The notes: generated by a model not told the origin, from the letters alone. A stretch of 64,000 nt of DNA from Rhizobium giardinii bv. giardinii H152 (GCF_000379605.1 NZ_KB902679.1:1-64000), one strand, 5' to 3'; shown: positions 45,640-55,520, counted from the stretch's first letter. Numbers and translations: made by a program.

Positions 45640-45680
45640 ATCGAGCGGTGGCGAAGTCCATCGCTCGATCACGTTTATTT
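45640..45680 (+). terminator. Candidate terminator after the sugar importer operon
   Basis: A 12-bp stem, atcgagcggtgg / ccatcgctcgat with one G-T pair and a 6-base loop (45640-45669), then a T-rich stretch (gtttattt). It lies 20 bases after the ATPase stop. The T run is imperfect. Confidence 0.6.
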
Positions 45681-45717
45681 GTGCGCCGCATCATCGGCTT
45701 GCGCTCCCTCTGATTTT

Positions 45718-45741
45718 AACATACATGTTTGTTTGTATAGC
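45718..45741. promoter_or_regulatory. Candidate AcrR-type operator upstream of acrA
   Basis: ATACA, eight bases, TGTAT at 45721-45738. This is the same half-site and spacing as the E. coli AcrR box. It lies about 115 bases before acrA, and a TetR-family gene closes the operon, so autoregulated repression is likely. Confidence 0.55.
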
Positions 45742-45854
45742 TTGATATGGCCGCCTCGATACGTGTTCGGTGGGCCGTATCTCACTGATATTTTTTAATC
45801 TTCCGGCCGCTACCGCTTCCTTACACGAGAAGCTGGTTCGCGCCGGACTTTTGC

Positions 45855-47078
45855 ATGGAACCGACGATGCGGATGAATCGATTGCTCTCGACAGCGGCTG
45901 TGGCAGGACTTGCTTTGCTTGCCGGATGCCAGAAACAGGACGAGCAGGCTGCTCCGGCGTTTCCTCCCTCCCAGGTCGCGGTCGTGACGACGAAGACCGA
46001 AGAACTGCCGATCACCAACGAGCTTCCGGGCCGAATCGCTGCAACCCGGATCGCCGAGGTCCGTCCGCGCATCAGCGGCATTATCGTCGATCGCGTGTTC
46101 CAGCAGGGCTCGATGGTCAAGGAAGGCGAGGTACTCTACAAGATCGACCCGGCCCCCTTCCAGGTCCAGGTCGACAGCGCCGAGGCGACACTGGCACGCG
46201 CCAAGGCCGTGCAGCTTCAGGCCAGGCAGGCCGCCGACCGGCAGACCCAGCTGCGCAAATCCGGAGCGGCGGCGCTGCAGCAGTACGACGATGCGATCGC
46301 GCAACTGGCGCAGGCCGATGCTGACGTCGCAGTTGCCGAAGCCGGTCTTGCGACCGCCAAGCTGAATCTCCAATATGCAAGCGTCACCGCGCCGATCAGC
46401 GGCCGGATCGGCCGCGCCTTGATCACCGAAGGTGCGCTGGTCAGCGCCAACGGCACGGAAAACCTGGCAACGATCCAGCAGCTGGATCCCGTCTATGCCG
46501 ACTTCACCCAGCCGGCGACCGATCTGATCCGCCTGCGCAAGGCCCTGCAGGACGGCCAGCTGATGACGGCGAAAAATGAAGCGGCGGTAAAGCTGATCCT
46601 CGATGACGGCACGCTCTACGAGCAGGAGGGCAAGCTGCTCTTCTCGGAGGCCGCCGTCGATGAAACGACCGGGCAGGTGACGCTGCGTGGCGAATTTCCC
46701 AACCCTCACAGCGATCTGCTGCCGGGCATGTATGTCCGCGTACAGATCCAGCAGGGTGTCGAGAAGAACGCGATCGCCATCCCGCAACAGGCTGTCCAGC
46801 GCAGCAATAGCGGCCAGTCGCAGGTCTATGTCGTGAACGCCGAGAACAAGGTGGAGTTCCGCAGCATCACGCTGGGGCGCACCGTCGGCAATCGCTGGAT
46901 GGTGACGGAAGGCCTGAAGGCTGGCGAAAAGGTGATTGTCGAGGGCTTCCAGAAGATCGGCCCCGGAGCGGTGGTCGTTCCGGCCGAATGGGACCCGAAC
47001 GGCAAGCCTGCCGGTGAGGCGGGAGCGGCTCAGTCCGCACAGGCGGACGGCGCAAAGCCCGCCACCGAGCAGAAGTGA
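45855..47078 (+). CDS. acrA: RND efflux periplasmic adaptor (AcrA-like lipoprotein)
   Basis: 407 residues; starts at 45867 or 45873 are also possible and would leave a more typical leader. Lipoprotein signal with lipobox LLAGC near residue 25. The lipoyl-type halves (ISGIIVDRVFQQGSMVKEGE; ASVTAPISGRIGRALITEG) flank a coiled coil (about 95-165; ATLARAKAVQLQARQAADRQ). Beta-barrel and membrane-proximal domains follow. It links AcrB to an outer-membrane channel; no tolC-like gene is in the window. 10 bases separate it from acrB. Confidence 0.93.
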   Translation: MEPTMRMNRLLSTAAVAGLALLAGCQKQDEQAAPAFPPSQVAVVTTKTEELPITNELPGRIAATRIAEVRPRISGIIVDRVFQQGSMVKEGEVLYKIDPAPFQVQVDSAEATLARAKAVQLQARQAADRQTQLRKSGAAALQQYDDAIAQLAQADADVAVAEAGLATAKLNLQYASVTAPISGRIGRALITEGALVSANGTENLATIQQLDPVYADFTQPATDLIRLRKALQDGQLMTAKNEAAVKLILDDGTLYEQEGKLLFSEAAVDETTGQVTLRGEFPNPHSDLLPGMYVRVQIQQGVEKNAIAIPQQAVQRSNSGQSQVYVVNAENKVEFRSITLGRTVGNRWMVTEGLKAGEKVIVEGFQKIGPGAVVVPAEWDPNGKPAGEAGAAQSAQADGAKPATEQK

Positions 47079-47088
47079 GGGCGGGACT

Positions 47089-50000
47089 ATGCCAAGCTTC
47101 TTCATAGACAGGCCCATTTTTGCCTGGGTGGTTGCGATCTTCATCATGGTGGCCGGCGCCATCGCCATCCCGCAGCTTCCCATCTCGCAATATCCGGATG
47201 TGGCGCCGCCGCAGATCTCGATCACCGCCACCTATCCCGGCGCCTCGTCGCAGGACACGTACCAGAGCGTTACGCGTCTCATCGAGGATGAGTTGAACGG
47301 CGTCGACGGGCTTCTTTATTTCGAGTCCACCTCCAGCGCTCAAGGATCGAGCGAAATCAACGTCACTTTCGAGCCGGGCACGGATCCGGCGCAGGCTGCG
47401 GTCGATGTGCAGAACCGTGTCCGCCGCGTCGAAGCGCGGCTGCCCGACAGCGTCAAGCAACAGGGCGTGCAGGTGGATGAAGCCGGCTCCGGCTTCCTTC
47501 TGATCATTGCTCTGACCTCCACCGACGGCTCGATGGATGCCATCGGCCTTGGCGACTACCTGAACCGCAACGTTCTGAGCGAAGTCCAGCGCGTGCCCGG
47601 CGTTGGCCGCGCCCAGCTGTTTGCCACCCAGCGCTCGATGCGTGTCTGGCTCGATCCCGACAGGATGCTCGGCCTCAACCTGACGGCGGCAGACGTGACG
47701 ACGGCGATCGGCGCACAGAATGCGCAGGTCGCGGCCGGTTCGATCGGTGCGCAGCCGAACCCGATCACCCAGCAGATCGCAGCGCCCGTCATCATCAAGG
47801 GCCAGTTGTCGTCGCCGGAGGAGTTCGGCGCCATCGTTCTTCGCGCCAATCCGGATGGATCGGCGGTGCGGCTGCGCGACGTGGCGCGGCTCGAGGTCGG
47901 CGGCGAAAGCTATTCCTTCACCACCCGCCTGAACGGCAGGCCTTCTGCTGCCATCGGCGTACAGCTCTCGCCGACCGGCAATGCCATGGAAACGTCGGCC
48001 GCGATCAAGGCGCGCATGGACGAGCTTTCGGCCTATTTCCCGCAAGGGCTGGAATACTCGATCCCCTACGATACCTCGCCCTTCGTCAAGGTGTCGATCG
48101 AGAAGGTGCTGCACACCCTGCTTGAAGCGGTCGGCCTCGTCTTTCTGGTGATGTTCCTGTTCCTGCAGAATATCCGCTATACGATCATCCCGACGATCGT
48201 CGTTCCTGTCGCCCTGCTCGGCACCTGTGCCGTGATGTATTTCATGGGCTTCTCGATCAACGTGCTCACCATGTTCGGCATGGTGCTGGCGATCGGTATT
48301 CTCGTCGACGATGCAATCATCGTCGTTGAAAATGTCGAGCGCATCATGTCGGAAGAAGGGCTGACGCCGCGCGAAGCGACCCGCAAGGCGATGAAGCAGA
48401 TCACCGGTGCCGTTATCGGCATCACGCTGGTTCTGGCTTCGGTGTTCATCCCGATGGCTTTCTTCCCGGGCGCTGTCGGTGTCATCTATCGTCAGTTCTC
48501 GCTGACGATGGTGGTGTCGATCCTGTTTTCGGCGCTGCTCGCCTTGTCGCTGACGCCCGCACTCTGCGCCAGCTTCCTGAAGCAGGTGCCGAAGGGCCAC
48601 CATCATGCGAAAAGCGGTTTCTTCGGCTGGTTCAACCGCCTGTTCGAGCGCACCTCGCATCGCTACAGCGGTTCCGTGTCATGGCTCACCCGCAGAACCG
48701 GTCGCTTCATGATCATCTATCTGGCGGTGCTGGCCGGGCTCGGCTATCTGTTCCTGAAATTGCCGTCCTCCTTCCTGCCGGATGAGGACCAGGGCTATGT
48801 CATCGTCATGATGCAGCTGCCGTCCGAAGCGACCGGACATCGCACTGACGAGGTGATCAAGCAAACCGAGGATATCTTCAGCAAGGAACAGGGCGTCGAT
48901 CGCATCGTCGCGATCAACGGCTTCTCCTTCTTCGGCGCCGGCCAGAATGCGGCGCTTGCCTTCGTGACGCTGAAGGACTGGGCGGAGCGCGGGCCGGAAA
49001 ACGCAGCGCAGGCGATCGCCGGCCGCGCCAGCATGGCGATGAGCCAGATCAAGGATGCAATCAGCTTTGCGCTGTCGCCGCCACCGATCCAGGGTCTCGG
49101 TACGACGGGTGGCTTCTCCTTCCGCCTGCAGGATCGTGGCGGTCTCGGCGAGGCAGCCCTTGCACAGGCTCGCGACCAGTTGCTTGGTCTTGCGGCGCAG
49201 AGCCCGGTCGTCGCCGGCGTGCGCTTCGAGGGCATGCCGGACGCAGCGCAGGCAAACGTGATCATCGACCGCGAAAAGGCCAACACCTTCGGCGTGACCT
49301 TCGCCGATATCAACGCGACGATCTCCACCAACCTCGGCTCGACCTATGTTAACGACTTCCCGAATGCCGGCCGCATGCAGCGCGTGACGGTGCAAGCGGA
49401 CGAGAACAAGCGCATGCAGACGGCCGATCTGCTCAATCTGAATGTTCGCAATTCGAATGGCGGCATGGTGCCGATCTCCTCCTTCGCAACCGTCGAATGG
49501 GTGAAGGCGCCGACGCAGACCGTTGGCTACAATGGCTATCCGGCCGTGCGCATCAGCGGCGATACCAAGCCTGGTTATTCCTCGGGTGACGCGATTGCCG
49601 AGATGCAGAACCTCGTCAAGCAGCTCCCGGCCGGTTTCGGCTATGAATGGACCGGCCAGTCTCTGCAGGAGATCCAGTCAGGTTCGCAGGCGCCGATCCT
49701 GATCGCGCTGTCCTGCCTCCTGGTGTTTCTGTGCCTGGCCGCGCTTTATGAAAGCTGGTCGATCCCCGTCTCGGTGATCATGGTTGTGCCGCTTGGCGTC
49801 ATCGGCGCGGTTCTGGCCGTCACCCTGCGCGACATGTCGAATGACGTCTACTTCAAGGTGGGCCTGATCGCGATCATCGGCCTTTCGGCGAAGAATGCGA
49901 TCCTGATCATCGAGTTCGCCAAGGAACAGATGCAAGCCGGCAAATCGCTGCTGGAAGCAACGATCGAGGCATCGCATCTGCGTTTCCGGCCGATTCTGAT

Positions 50001-50232
50001 GACCTCGCTGGCCTTCACGCTCGGCGTTCTGCCGCTGGCGATCGCCACTGGCGCAAGCTCGGGCAGCCAGCGTGCCATCGGCACCGGCGTCATGGGCGGC
50101 ATGATCTCGGCGACGGTTCTGGCGGTCTTCTTCGTGCCGATCTTCTTCGTCTTCGTGATGAATATCTTCGGGCGGACGAAGGCAAAGCCGGCCGCGCAGA
50201 CAGCCGAGACAGTGGCAGCACCGGGCGAATGA
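47089..50232 (+). CDS. acrB: RND multidrug efflux transporter (AcrB-like, HAE1)
   Basis: 1047 residues, typical length. N-terminal MPSFFIDRPIFAWVVAIFIM and PISQYPDVAPPQISITATYP are HAE1 signatures. The proton-relay aspartates in GILVDDAIIVVENVERI and the lysine in IIGLSAKNAILIIEFAKE are present, with 12 membrane helices and two large periplasmic loops. The start at 47089 follows gagggcggga. The frame also opens back to 46936 inside acrA, which is not used. Confidence 0.95.
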   Translation: MPSFFIDRPIFAWVVAIFIMVAGAIAIPQLPISQYPDVAPPQISITATYPGASSQDTYQSVTRLIEDELNGVDGLLYFESTSSAQGSSEINVTFEPGTDPAQAAVDVQNRVRRVEARLPDSVKQQGVQVDEAGSGFLLIIALTSTDGSMDAIGLGDYLNRNVLSEVQRVPGVGRAQLFATQRSMRVWLDPDRMLGLNLTAADVTTAIGAQNAQVAAGSIGAQPNPITQQIAAPVIIKGQLSSPEEFGAIVLRANPDGSAVRLRDVARLEVGGESYSFTTRLNGRPSAAIGVQLSPTGNAMETSAAIKARMDELSAYFPQGLEYSIPYDTSPFVKVSIEKVLHTLLEAVGLVFLVMFLFLQNIRYTIIPTIVVPVALLGTCAVMYFMGFSINVLTMFGMVLAIGILVDDAIIVVENVERIMSEEGLTPREATRKAMKQITGAVIGITLVLASVFIPMAFFPGAVGVIYRQFSLTMVVSILFSALLALSLTPALCASFLKQVPKGHHHAKSGFFGWFNRLFERTSHRYSGSVSWLTRRTGRFMIIYLAVLAGLGYLFLKLPSSFLPDEDQGYVIVMMQLPSEATGHRTDEVIKQTEDIFSKEQGVDRIVAINGFSFFGAGQNAALAFVTLKDWAERGPENAAQAIAGRASMAMSQIKDAISFALSPPPIQGLGTTGGFSFRLQDRGGLGEAALAQARDQLLGLAAQSPVVAGVRFEGMPDAAQANVIIDREKANTFGVTFADINATISTNLGSTYVNDFPNAGRMQRVTVQADENKRMQTADLLNLNVRNSNGGMVPISSFATVEWVKAPTQTVGYNGYPAVRISGDTKPGYSSGDAIAEMQNLVKQLPAGFGYEWTGQSLQEIQSGSQAPILIALSCLLVFLCLAALYESWSIPVSVIMVVPLGVIGAVLAVTLRDMSNDVYFKVGLIAIIGLSAKNAILIIEFAKEQMQAGKSLLEATIEASHLRFRPILMTSLAFTLGVLPLAIATGASSGSQRAIGTGVMGGMISATVLAVFFVPIFFVFVMNIFGRTKAKPAAQTAETVAAPGE

Positions 50233-50241
50233 TGATGATAA

Positions 50242-50267
50242 GGGCTCGCCAATGGCGAGCCCTTTTT
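50242..50267 (+). terminator. Terminator between acrB and the TetR gene
   Basis: A 9-bp perfect stem, gggctcgcc / ggcgagccc with a 3-base loop, followed by five T, 9 bases after the acrB stop. The TetR ribosome site (aggagcggcg) begins immediately after. The repressor is therefore either expressed by partial read-through or from a promoter inside acrB. Confidence 0.85.
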
Positions 50268-50277
50268 AGGAGCGGCG

Positions 50278-50931
50278 ATGCGCAGAACCAAGGCCGAGGC
50301 GGAAGAAACACGCAACAGCATCCTCCATGCGGCGGAGCGGGTTTTCTATGAGAAGGGCGTCTCCAATGCGACGCTTGACGATGTCGCCAAGGCGGCCGGC
50401 GTAACGCGCGGCGCCATCTATTGGCATTTCTCCAACAAGACCGATCTTTTTCTCGAACTTTACAATTCCGTGTCCTTGCCGCTGGAAGACATGATTGCGC
50501 GCGATATCGAGCAACCGGCCTCCGGTGTTCTCGCATTCATCGAAAAGCTGACGGTCGACTGGCTGGACGAACTGGCAAGCGACGAGCATCGGCAGCGTAT
50601 CTTCACCATCCTCCTGCGCTGCAGCTATGGCGGGGACCTCATGCCGGTTCTCGAAAGACAGCAGGAGGTCGACGACAGGCACGTCGCTTCGCTCGAGAGC
50701 GCCTTCGCAAGGGCTGGGAACGAGGGCTATCTCAATGCAAACTGGACGCCGCACTCGGCGACCAGGGCATTGTGGTGGATGGTGGGCGGGCTCTGCACCG
50801 AGTGGCTTCTCTTCGGCCGCCGGTTCGATCTGGCGGCCGAAGGCCGGGACGGATTGAAACGATTGTTCGCCAGCTTCAGGCCGGCAACCATCGACATCAC
50901 AGCTTCGGCTGATGTCCACTCTATGGCCTAG
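50278..50931 (+). CDS. acrR: TetR/AcrR-family repressor of the efflux operon
   Basis: 217 residues. N-terminal TetR helix-turn-helix at about 12-58 (TRNSILHAAERVFYEKGVSN; VAKAAGVTRGAIYWHFSNKT), followed by an all-helical ligand domain of the TtgR/AcrR C-terminal type. RBS aggagcggcg. It lies directly downstream of acrB, beyond a terminator. The stop codon overlaps that of the convergent purU remnant. The symbol is by context. Confidence 0.88.
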   Translation: MRRTKAEAEETRNSILHAAERVFYEKGVSNATLDDVAKAAGVTRGAIYWHFSNKTDLFLELYNSVSLPLEDMIARDIEQPASGVLAFIEKLTVDWLDELASDEHRQRIFTILLRCSYGGDLMPVLERQQEVDDRHVASLESAFARAGNEGYLNANWTPHSATRALWWMVGGLCTEWLLFGRRFDLAAEGRDGLKRLFASFRPATIDITASADVHSMA

Positions 50932-51781
50932 CGGAACACCACGGTCTTGTGACCGTTGAGCATCACGCGGTCTTCCAGGTGCAGCTTGACGGCGCGGGCA
51001 AGCACTCGGCTCTCGATGTCGCGGCCGGCGGCGACGAAATCCTCGGCGCTCATCGCATGTGTCACGCGCTCGGTTTCCTGCTCGATGATCGGGCCTTCAT
51101 CGAGATCCGGCGTCACGTAATGGGCAGTGGCACCGATCAGCTTGACGCCGCGCTCATGGCCTGATGATAGGGCTTGGCGCCCTTGAAGCTCGGCAGGAAG
51201 GAGTGATGGATGTTGATCGCCTTGCCGTAGAGCCGCTTCGACAGGTTGTCGGAAAGGACCTGCATGTAGCGCGCGAGGATGACGAGATCAGCGCCGGTTT
51301 CCTGGACGAGCCGCAACAGCTTCTCTTCCTGCTCCGCCTTGTTTTCCTTGTTCACCGGCCAACAGTAGAAGGGAATTTTCTCCAGCTCCGCCGTCCTCTG
51401 GCTGTCATTGTGATTGGAAACGATGGCGACCACGTCGGCATTCAGCCAGCCGACACGGATTTGGTAGACCAGGTGCAGCAGTGCATGATCGAACCTGGAG
51501 ACGAGGATGAGGATGCGCGCCTTGCGGCCGCCATCGGTGATGCTGACCTTCATGCCGAAGCGATCGATCGGCGCCTTCAACGCCCGCTCCAGATGTTCCC
51601 GCGAGACGCCGACCGGCACCTGGAAGGCAATCCGCATGAAGAAGCGGTTCGTCTGCGTGTCCCAGAACTGGTTGCTCTCGGCAATATTGGCGCCGGCGGC
51701 AGAAAGCTCCGTCGTCACGGCAGCTACGATGCCGGGTTTATCGTCGCAGGACAGCACGAGTATGAAAGTCTGAAACGCCAT
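50928..51781 (-). pseudogene. purU: Formyltetrahydrofolate deformylase, frameshifted
   Basis: Start ATG at 51781 follows gaggaaatc. The first part reads as a normal PurU: ACT domain (FILVLSCDDKPGIVAAVTTE) and formyltransferase-like domain (IVSNHNDSQRTAELEKIPFY; INIHHSFLPSFKGAKPYHQA). The frame then goes out near 51157 and ends early, while the rest (ERGVKLIGATAHYVTPDLDE, GPIIEQETERVTH...) continues in another frame to 50928. One missing base in the expected gcc-tat-gag restores a single frame of about 284 residues. PurU releases formate for PurT or balances one-carbon pools. The break removes the catalytic Asp region. It is either a recent inactivation or a sequencing error. Confidence 0.88.
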
Positions 51782-52070
51782 GATTTCCTCCAAATCGACG
51801 TAAGGGGCAGGAAGGATCAAGGTCAGTTCCGCCCGGAAGTACACGCCGGTATCGCCGGACAGCCACGGCGGCAACCGTTTCGCGGGGGCGGCAGTTCCGT
51901 TTCTATCATCCTGAGGGGCGGGCGGGTCGATGATCGATCTGATGGTCGAAAATGCAAGAATAGTGGCGCGAAGCTGTCAGGCCATGAGAGGATTGTCGCG
52001 CGTTTGATTTTGGCTCGCGCGCTGCGCGATCAGGCGTCCGGCGCGAAGATGCGTCGGACGCCGCGATCGT
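51782..52070. other. Gap between purU remnant and polA
   Basis: 289 bases. No supported gene. A hairpin ggcgtccg / cggacgcc at 52033-52062 lies just past the polA stop and might mark the end of its transcript, though no T run follows. Confidence 0.4.
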
Positions 52071-55000
52071 TCAGTGGGCCTCGTCCCAGTTATGCGCGGC
52101 GCGGGCATCGACCTTGAGCGGCACCTTCATGTCGAGCGCCGGCATGGCGGCGTTCTCCATCACCGAGACGATCAGCGGGATCGAGGTTTCGACATCGCCA
52201 TCCTCGACCTCGAAGATCAGTTCGTCATGCACCTGCAGCAGCATGCGCACGCGCTGGGACAGCCCGGCCTTTTCCAGCGCCGGCTCCATCTTGATCATTG
52301 CCCGGCGAATGATGTCGGCGGCGGAGCCCTGGATCGGCGCGTTGATCGCGGCGCGCTCGTTGAAGGCGCGGTGCGAGGGATTGGAGGAGCGGATGTCCGG
52401 ATAGTGGGCGCGGCGGCCGAAAATGGTCTCGACATAGCCGTTCTCGCGGGCGAACGCCTTGGTGCTCTCCATGTAATCGCGGATGCCGGGGAAGCGCTCG
52501 AAGTATTTCTTGATGTAATCGCCTGCTTCCGAGCGCTCGATCGACAGCTGGTTGGCAAGGCCGAAAGCCGAGATGCCGTAGATGATGCCGAAGTTGATCG
52601 CCTTGGCGCGGCGGCGGATTTCGCTCGGCATGCCCTCGACCGGTACGCCGAACATTTCCGAGGCGGTCATTGCGTGAATGTCGATGCCGTCGGAAAAAGC
52701 CTGCTTCAGCTGCGGGATTTCCGCGACATGGGCAAGCACCCGCAGCTCGATCTGGCTGTAGTCGGCCGAAACCAGTTTATGCCCGGGCGTCGAAATGAAG
52801 GCGGTGCGGATCTTGCGGCCTTCGGCGGTACGCACCGGAATGTTCTGCAGGTTGGGATCGGACGACGAGAGTCGGCCCGTGGTGGTGGCGGCCAGCGCAT
52901 AGGACGTGTGGACGCGCTTGGTCTGTGGATGTACGAAGCCGGGAAGCGCATCGGTATAAGTGGATTTGAGCTTGGTCAGTTGCCGCCAGTCGACGATCTT
53001 GCGCGGCAGTTCGTGCCCCTCGGCGGCCAGGTCCTCGAGCACCGAGGCCGACGTCGACCATTGGCCGGTCTTGGTCTTCGCGCCGCCGGGCAGGCCGAGG
53101 CGGCCGAACAGGATATCGCCGAGCTGTTTCGGCGAGCCGATGTTGAAGCTCTCGCCGACAATGGCGTAGATTTCGTGTTCGAGGCCGGCCGCACCTTGCG
53201 CCAGTTCGCCCGAAAGGCGCGACAGGATCTGCCGGTCGATGGTGATGCCGCGCTCTTCCATTTGCGCCAACACCGGGACCAGCGGCCGCTCCAGTCGCTC
53301 ATAGACCGTGTTGAGGTTTTTCGCTGCAAGGCGCGGCTTCAGCACCTGCCACAGCCGCAGCGTCACGTCGGCGTCTTCCGCGGCGTAGGCGGTCGCCTTG
53401 TCGATGTCCACATAGTCGAAGCCAAGCGCGGATTTGCCGCTGCCGGCGACGTCCTTGTAGGGGATCGGCTGGTGGCCGAGCCATTTTTCCGAAAGCGAAT
53501 CCATGCCATGGGCACCGGCCCCGGCGTCAGCCACATACGACATCAGCATCGTATCGTCGAAGCTGGCTATGGTCATGCCGTGGCGGCGCGCCACCAGGTA
53601 GTCGTATTTGAGGTTCTGCGCCACCTTCAGGACGGACGGATCCTCGAGCAGGTCCTTCAGCCGTTCGAGGGCAAGCGCGGCCGGGATCTGATCCGGCGCC
53701 AGCTTCACGCCGTCGCTGAAAAGATCGTGGCCGCCCGTCTTGTGAAGAATCGGAACATAGGCGGCGCGGATGTCGGTGCCGGTCGGGTTCTTGCTGTTGT
53801 CGGCGATTGCCAGCGAAAAGCCGACCAGTTCGGCGTGCATGGCGTCGAGCGACGTCGTCTCGGTATCGAAGGCGACAATGCCGCTCTCGCGCGCCATGGC
53901 GATCCATGCGTCGAGCGTGGCAATATCCCGGATCGTCACATAGGCGCTGCGGTCGATCTTTGCCGCGGCAAAGGCTTCGGCGCGCGCTTGCGCAAGGGTT
54001 TGCGGTGTTGCGGCCGGCTCGGCTGCCTTGACGGCGGCAAGGGTGGTTGCGGCTTCGGCGGCGCTACCGCGCGTCGGCGATGTTGCCGACGACAGCTCGG
54101 ACGGCGGCGGGGGCGGCGAGAGCTCGCCCATGTCGAGATCGGGTCCGTGGGCCGCCGCGCCCCATTCGACCGGCACGCTTGCGGCTTCCACCGCATCCGC
54201 ATCCGTTTCCGTCGCAGCGGCGACGCGACGGGTCAGAGACGTGAATTCCATCGCCTTGAGGAAGGCAATGAGCTTTGGCCCGTCCTGTGTGTGAAGTTGG
54301 AAGTCCTCGAGCGGAACGTCGATAGGCGTGTCGGTTTTCAGCATGACCAACTGGCGCGACAGCCGGGCAAGCTCGGCATTGGCGAGGATGTTCTCGCGGC
54401 GCTTCTGCTGCTTGATCTCGCCGGCGCGGGCAAGCAGCGTGTCGAGGTCGCCGAATTCCTCCAGAAGCTGTGCCGCCGTCTTCGGGCCGATGCCAGGGAT
54501 GCCGGGCACATTGTCGGTCGAATCACCGGTCATCGCCTGCAGGTCGATCATCTTCTCCGGCGGCACGCCCCATTTCTCGATCACGTCCGGAATCGAGATC
54601 TGCTTGTCCTTCATGCTGTCATACATCGACACATTCGGCGTAACGAGCTGCATCAGGTCCTTGTCGGACGATATGATGGTGACGCCCGCGCCTGCTGTCT
54701 CCGCCATTCGCGCATAGGTGGCGATCAGGTCATCGGCCTCGAAGCCTTCCTTCTCGATGCACGGGAGGTTGAAGGCGCGCGTCGCCTGCCGAATCAGGCC
54801 GAATTGCGGGATCAGGTCTTCGGGCGGAGCCGTGCGGTTCGCCTTGTACTGGTCGTAGAGCGCGTTGCGGAACGTTTTCGAGGAATAGTCGAAAATCACC
54901 GCGAAATGGGTCGGCGTCACGCCGACGGAGGTATCGCGGGCATCGGTCAGCAGCTTCCACAGCATGTTGCAGAAACCGGAAACGGCATTGACCGGCAGGC

Positions 55001-55094
55001 CATCCGACTTGCGGTTGAGTGGAGGAATGGCGTGGAACGCCCGGAAAATGAAACCGGAGCCGTCGACGAGGAAGAGATGATCACCTTTTTTCAT
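52071..55094 (-). CDS. polA: DNA polymerase I
   Basis: 1007 residues from the ATG at 55094 (MKKGDHLFLVDGSGFIFRAF); a longer frame from 55139 is less likely. Three domains: 5'-3' exonuclease (about 1-300; IISSDKDLMQLV, GDSTDNVPGIPGIGPKTA), 3'-5' exonuclease (about 400-600; Asp/Glu in AFDTETTSLD, KVAQNLKYDY, YAAEDADVTLRLW, so proofreading looks intact), and polymerase (motif A SADYSQIELRVLAH, motif B RRRAKAINFGIIYGIS, motif C QVHDELIFEV). A variable Ala/Pro/Ser linker of about 80 residues lies between the exonucleases. It acts in repair and Okazaki-fragment processing. Confidence 0.96.
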   Translation of the reverse strand: MKKGDHLFLVDGSGFIFRAFHAIPPLNRKSDGLPVNAVSGFCNMLWKLLTDARDTSVGVTPTHFAVIFDYSSKTFRNALYDQYKANRTAPPEDLIPQFGLIRQATRAFNLPCIEKEGFEADDLIATYARMAETAGAGVTIISSDKDLMQLVTPNVSMYDSMKDKQISIPDVIEKWGVPPEKMIDLQAMTGDSTDNVPGIPGIGPKTAAQLLEEFGDLDTLLARAGEIKQQKRRENILANAELARLSRQLVMLKTDTPIDVPLEDFQLHTQDGPKLIAFLKAMEFTSLTRRVAAATETDADAVEAASVPVEWGAAAHGPDLDMGELSPPPPPSELSSATSPTRGSAAEAATTLAAVKAAEPAATPQTLAQARAEAFAAAKIDRSAYVTIRDIATLDAWIAMARESGIVAFDTETTSLDAMHAELVGFSLAIADNSKNPTGTDIRAAYVPILHKTGGHDLFSDGVKLAPDQIPAALALERLKDLLEDPSVLKVAQNLKYDYLVARRHGMTIASFDDTMLMSYVADAGAGAHGMDSLSEKWLGHQPIPYKDVAGSGKSALGFDYVDIDKATAYAAEDADVTLRLWQVLKPRLAAKNLNTVYERLERPLVPVLAQMEERGITIDRQILSRLSGELAQGAAGLEHEIYAIVGESFNIGSPKQLGDILFGRLGLPGGAKTKTGQWSTSASVLEDLAAEGHELPRKIVDWRQLTKLKSTYTDALPGFVHPQTKRVHTSYALAATTTGRLSSSDPNLQNIPVRTAEGRKIRTAFISTPGHKLVSADYSQIELRVLAHVAEIPQLKQAFSDGIDIHAMTASEMFGVPVEGMPSEIRRRAKAINFGIIYGISAFGLANQLSIERSEAGDYIKKYFERFPGIRDYMESTKAFARENGYVETIFGRRAHYPDIRSSNPSHRAFNERAAINAPIQGSAADIIRRAMIKMEPALEKAGLSQRVRMLLQVHDELIFEVEDGDVETSIPLIVSVMENAAMPALDMKVPLKVDARAAHNWDEAH

Positions 55095-55520
55095 GGCGAC
55101 AAGGGATAGCGTGGGCCGCGTTGGGCGTCCATATTTCATTCCGGAACAGGAGGAATTTTATCGCGCGGGGGAAAATTGAGGGCCCTCACGGAGACGTTAC
55201 CAATTTGTAATGTCGTCTCGACGCGCCTCTCCCTTGAAAAGCCACATTTCACACCACAAATCATAGGCAACGGCAAATTGAACACGCCGTCGTCTGGCAC
55301 AAGGCCTGTCCCCCGCCGAAGCCAGATGTTAGGACAAAGGCCTATCCCCCCTCTCCGGGCCTTTGTCCGAATTCTGACAAGACCGCCGTGGCCCCGCCTC
55401 CGCCATGGCGGTTTTTGTTTGTGTACGGGAGCAATCGCATCCATGTGAAAGGCGCTCCCCCCGGAGTGCATCGCCTGCAATGTAACTTGTGTTCCAGCTT
55501 GGTGAGAGGTACCCATACCC
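55095..55520. other. Region between polA and the MarR gene
   Basis: About 425 bases without a credible gene. It contains a notable 11-bp hairpin, ggacaaaggcc / ggcctttgtcc (55333-55369, 15-base loop), preceded by a related string caaggcctgtccccc near 55302. No T run follows, so it may be a small-RNA or protein-binding structure. It must also hold the promoters of both divergent genes. Confidence 0.4.

Noticed and set aside
46867-48660. 597-codon antisense frame over acrA/acrB
   Set aside because: His/Arg/Asp-rich shadow of acrB codons.
52074-55109. 1011-codon open frame antisense to the whole of polA
   Set aside because: It mirrors the polA codon pattern in high-GC DNA, has His/Arg/Gly/Asp-rich text without domains, and polA itself is unmistakable.
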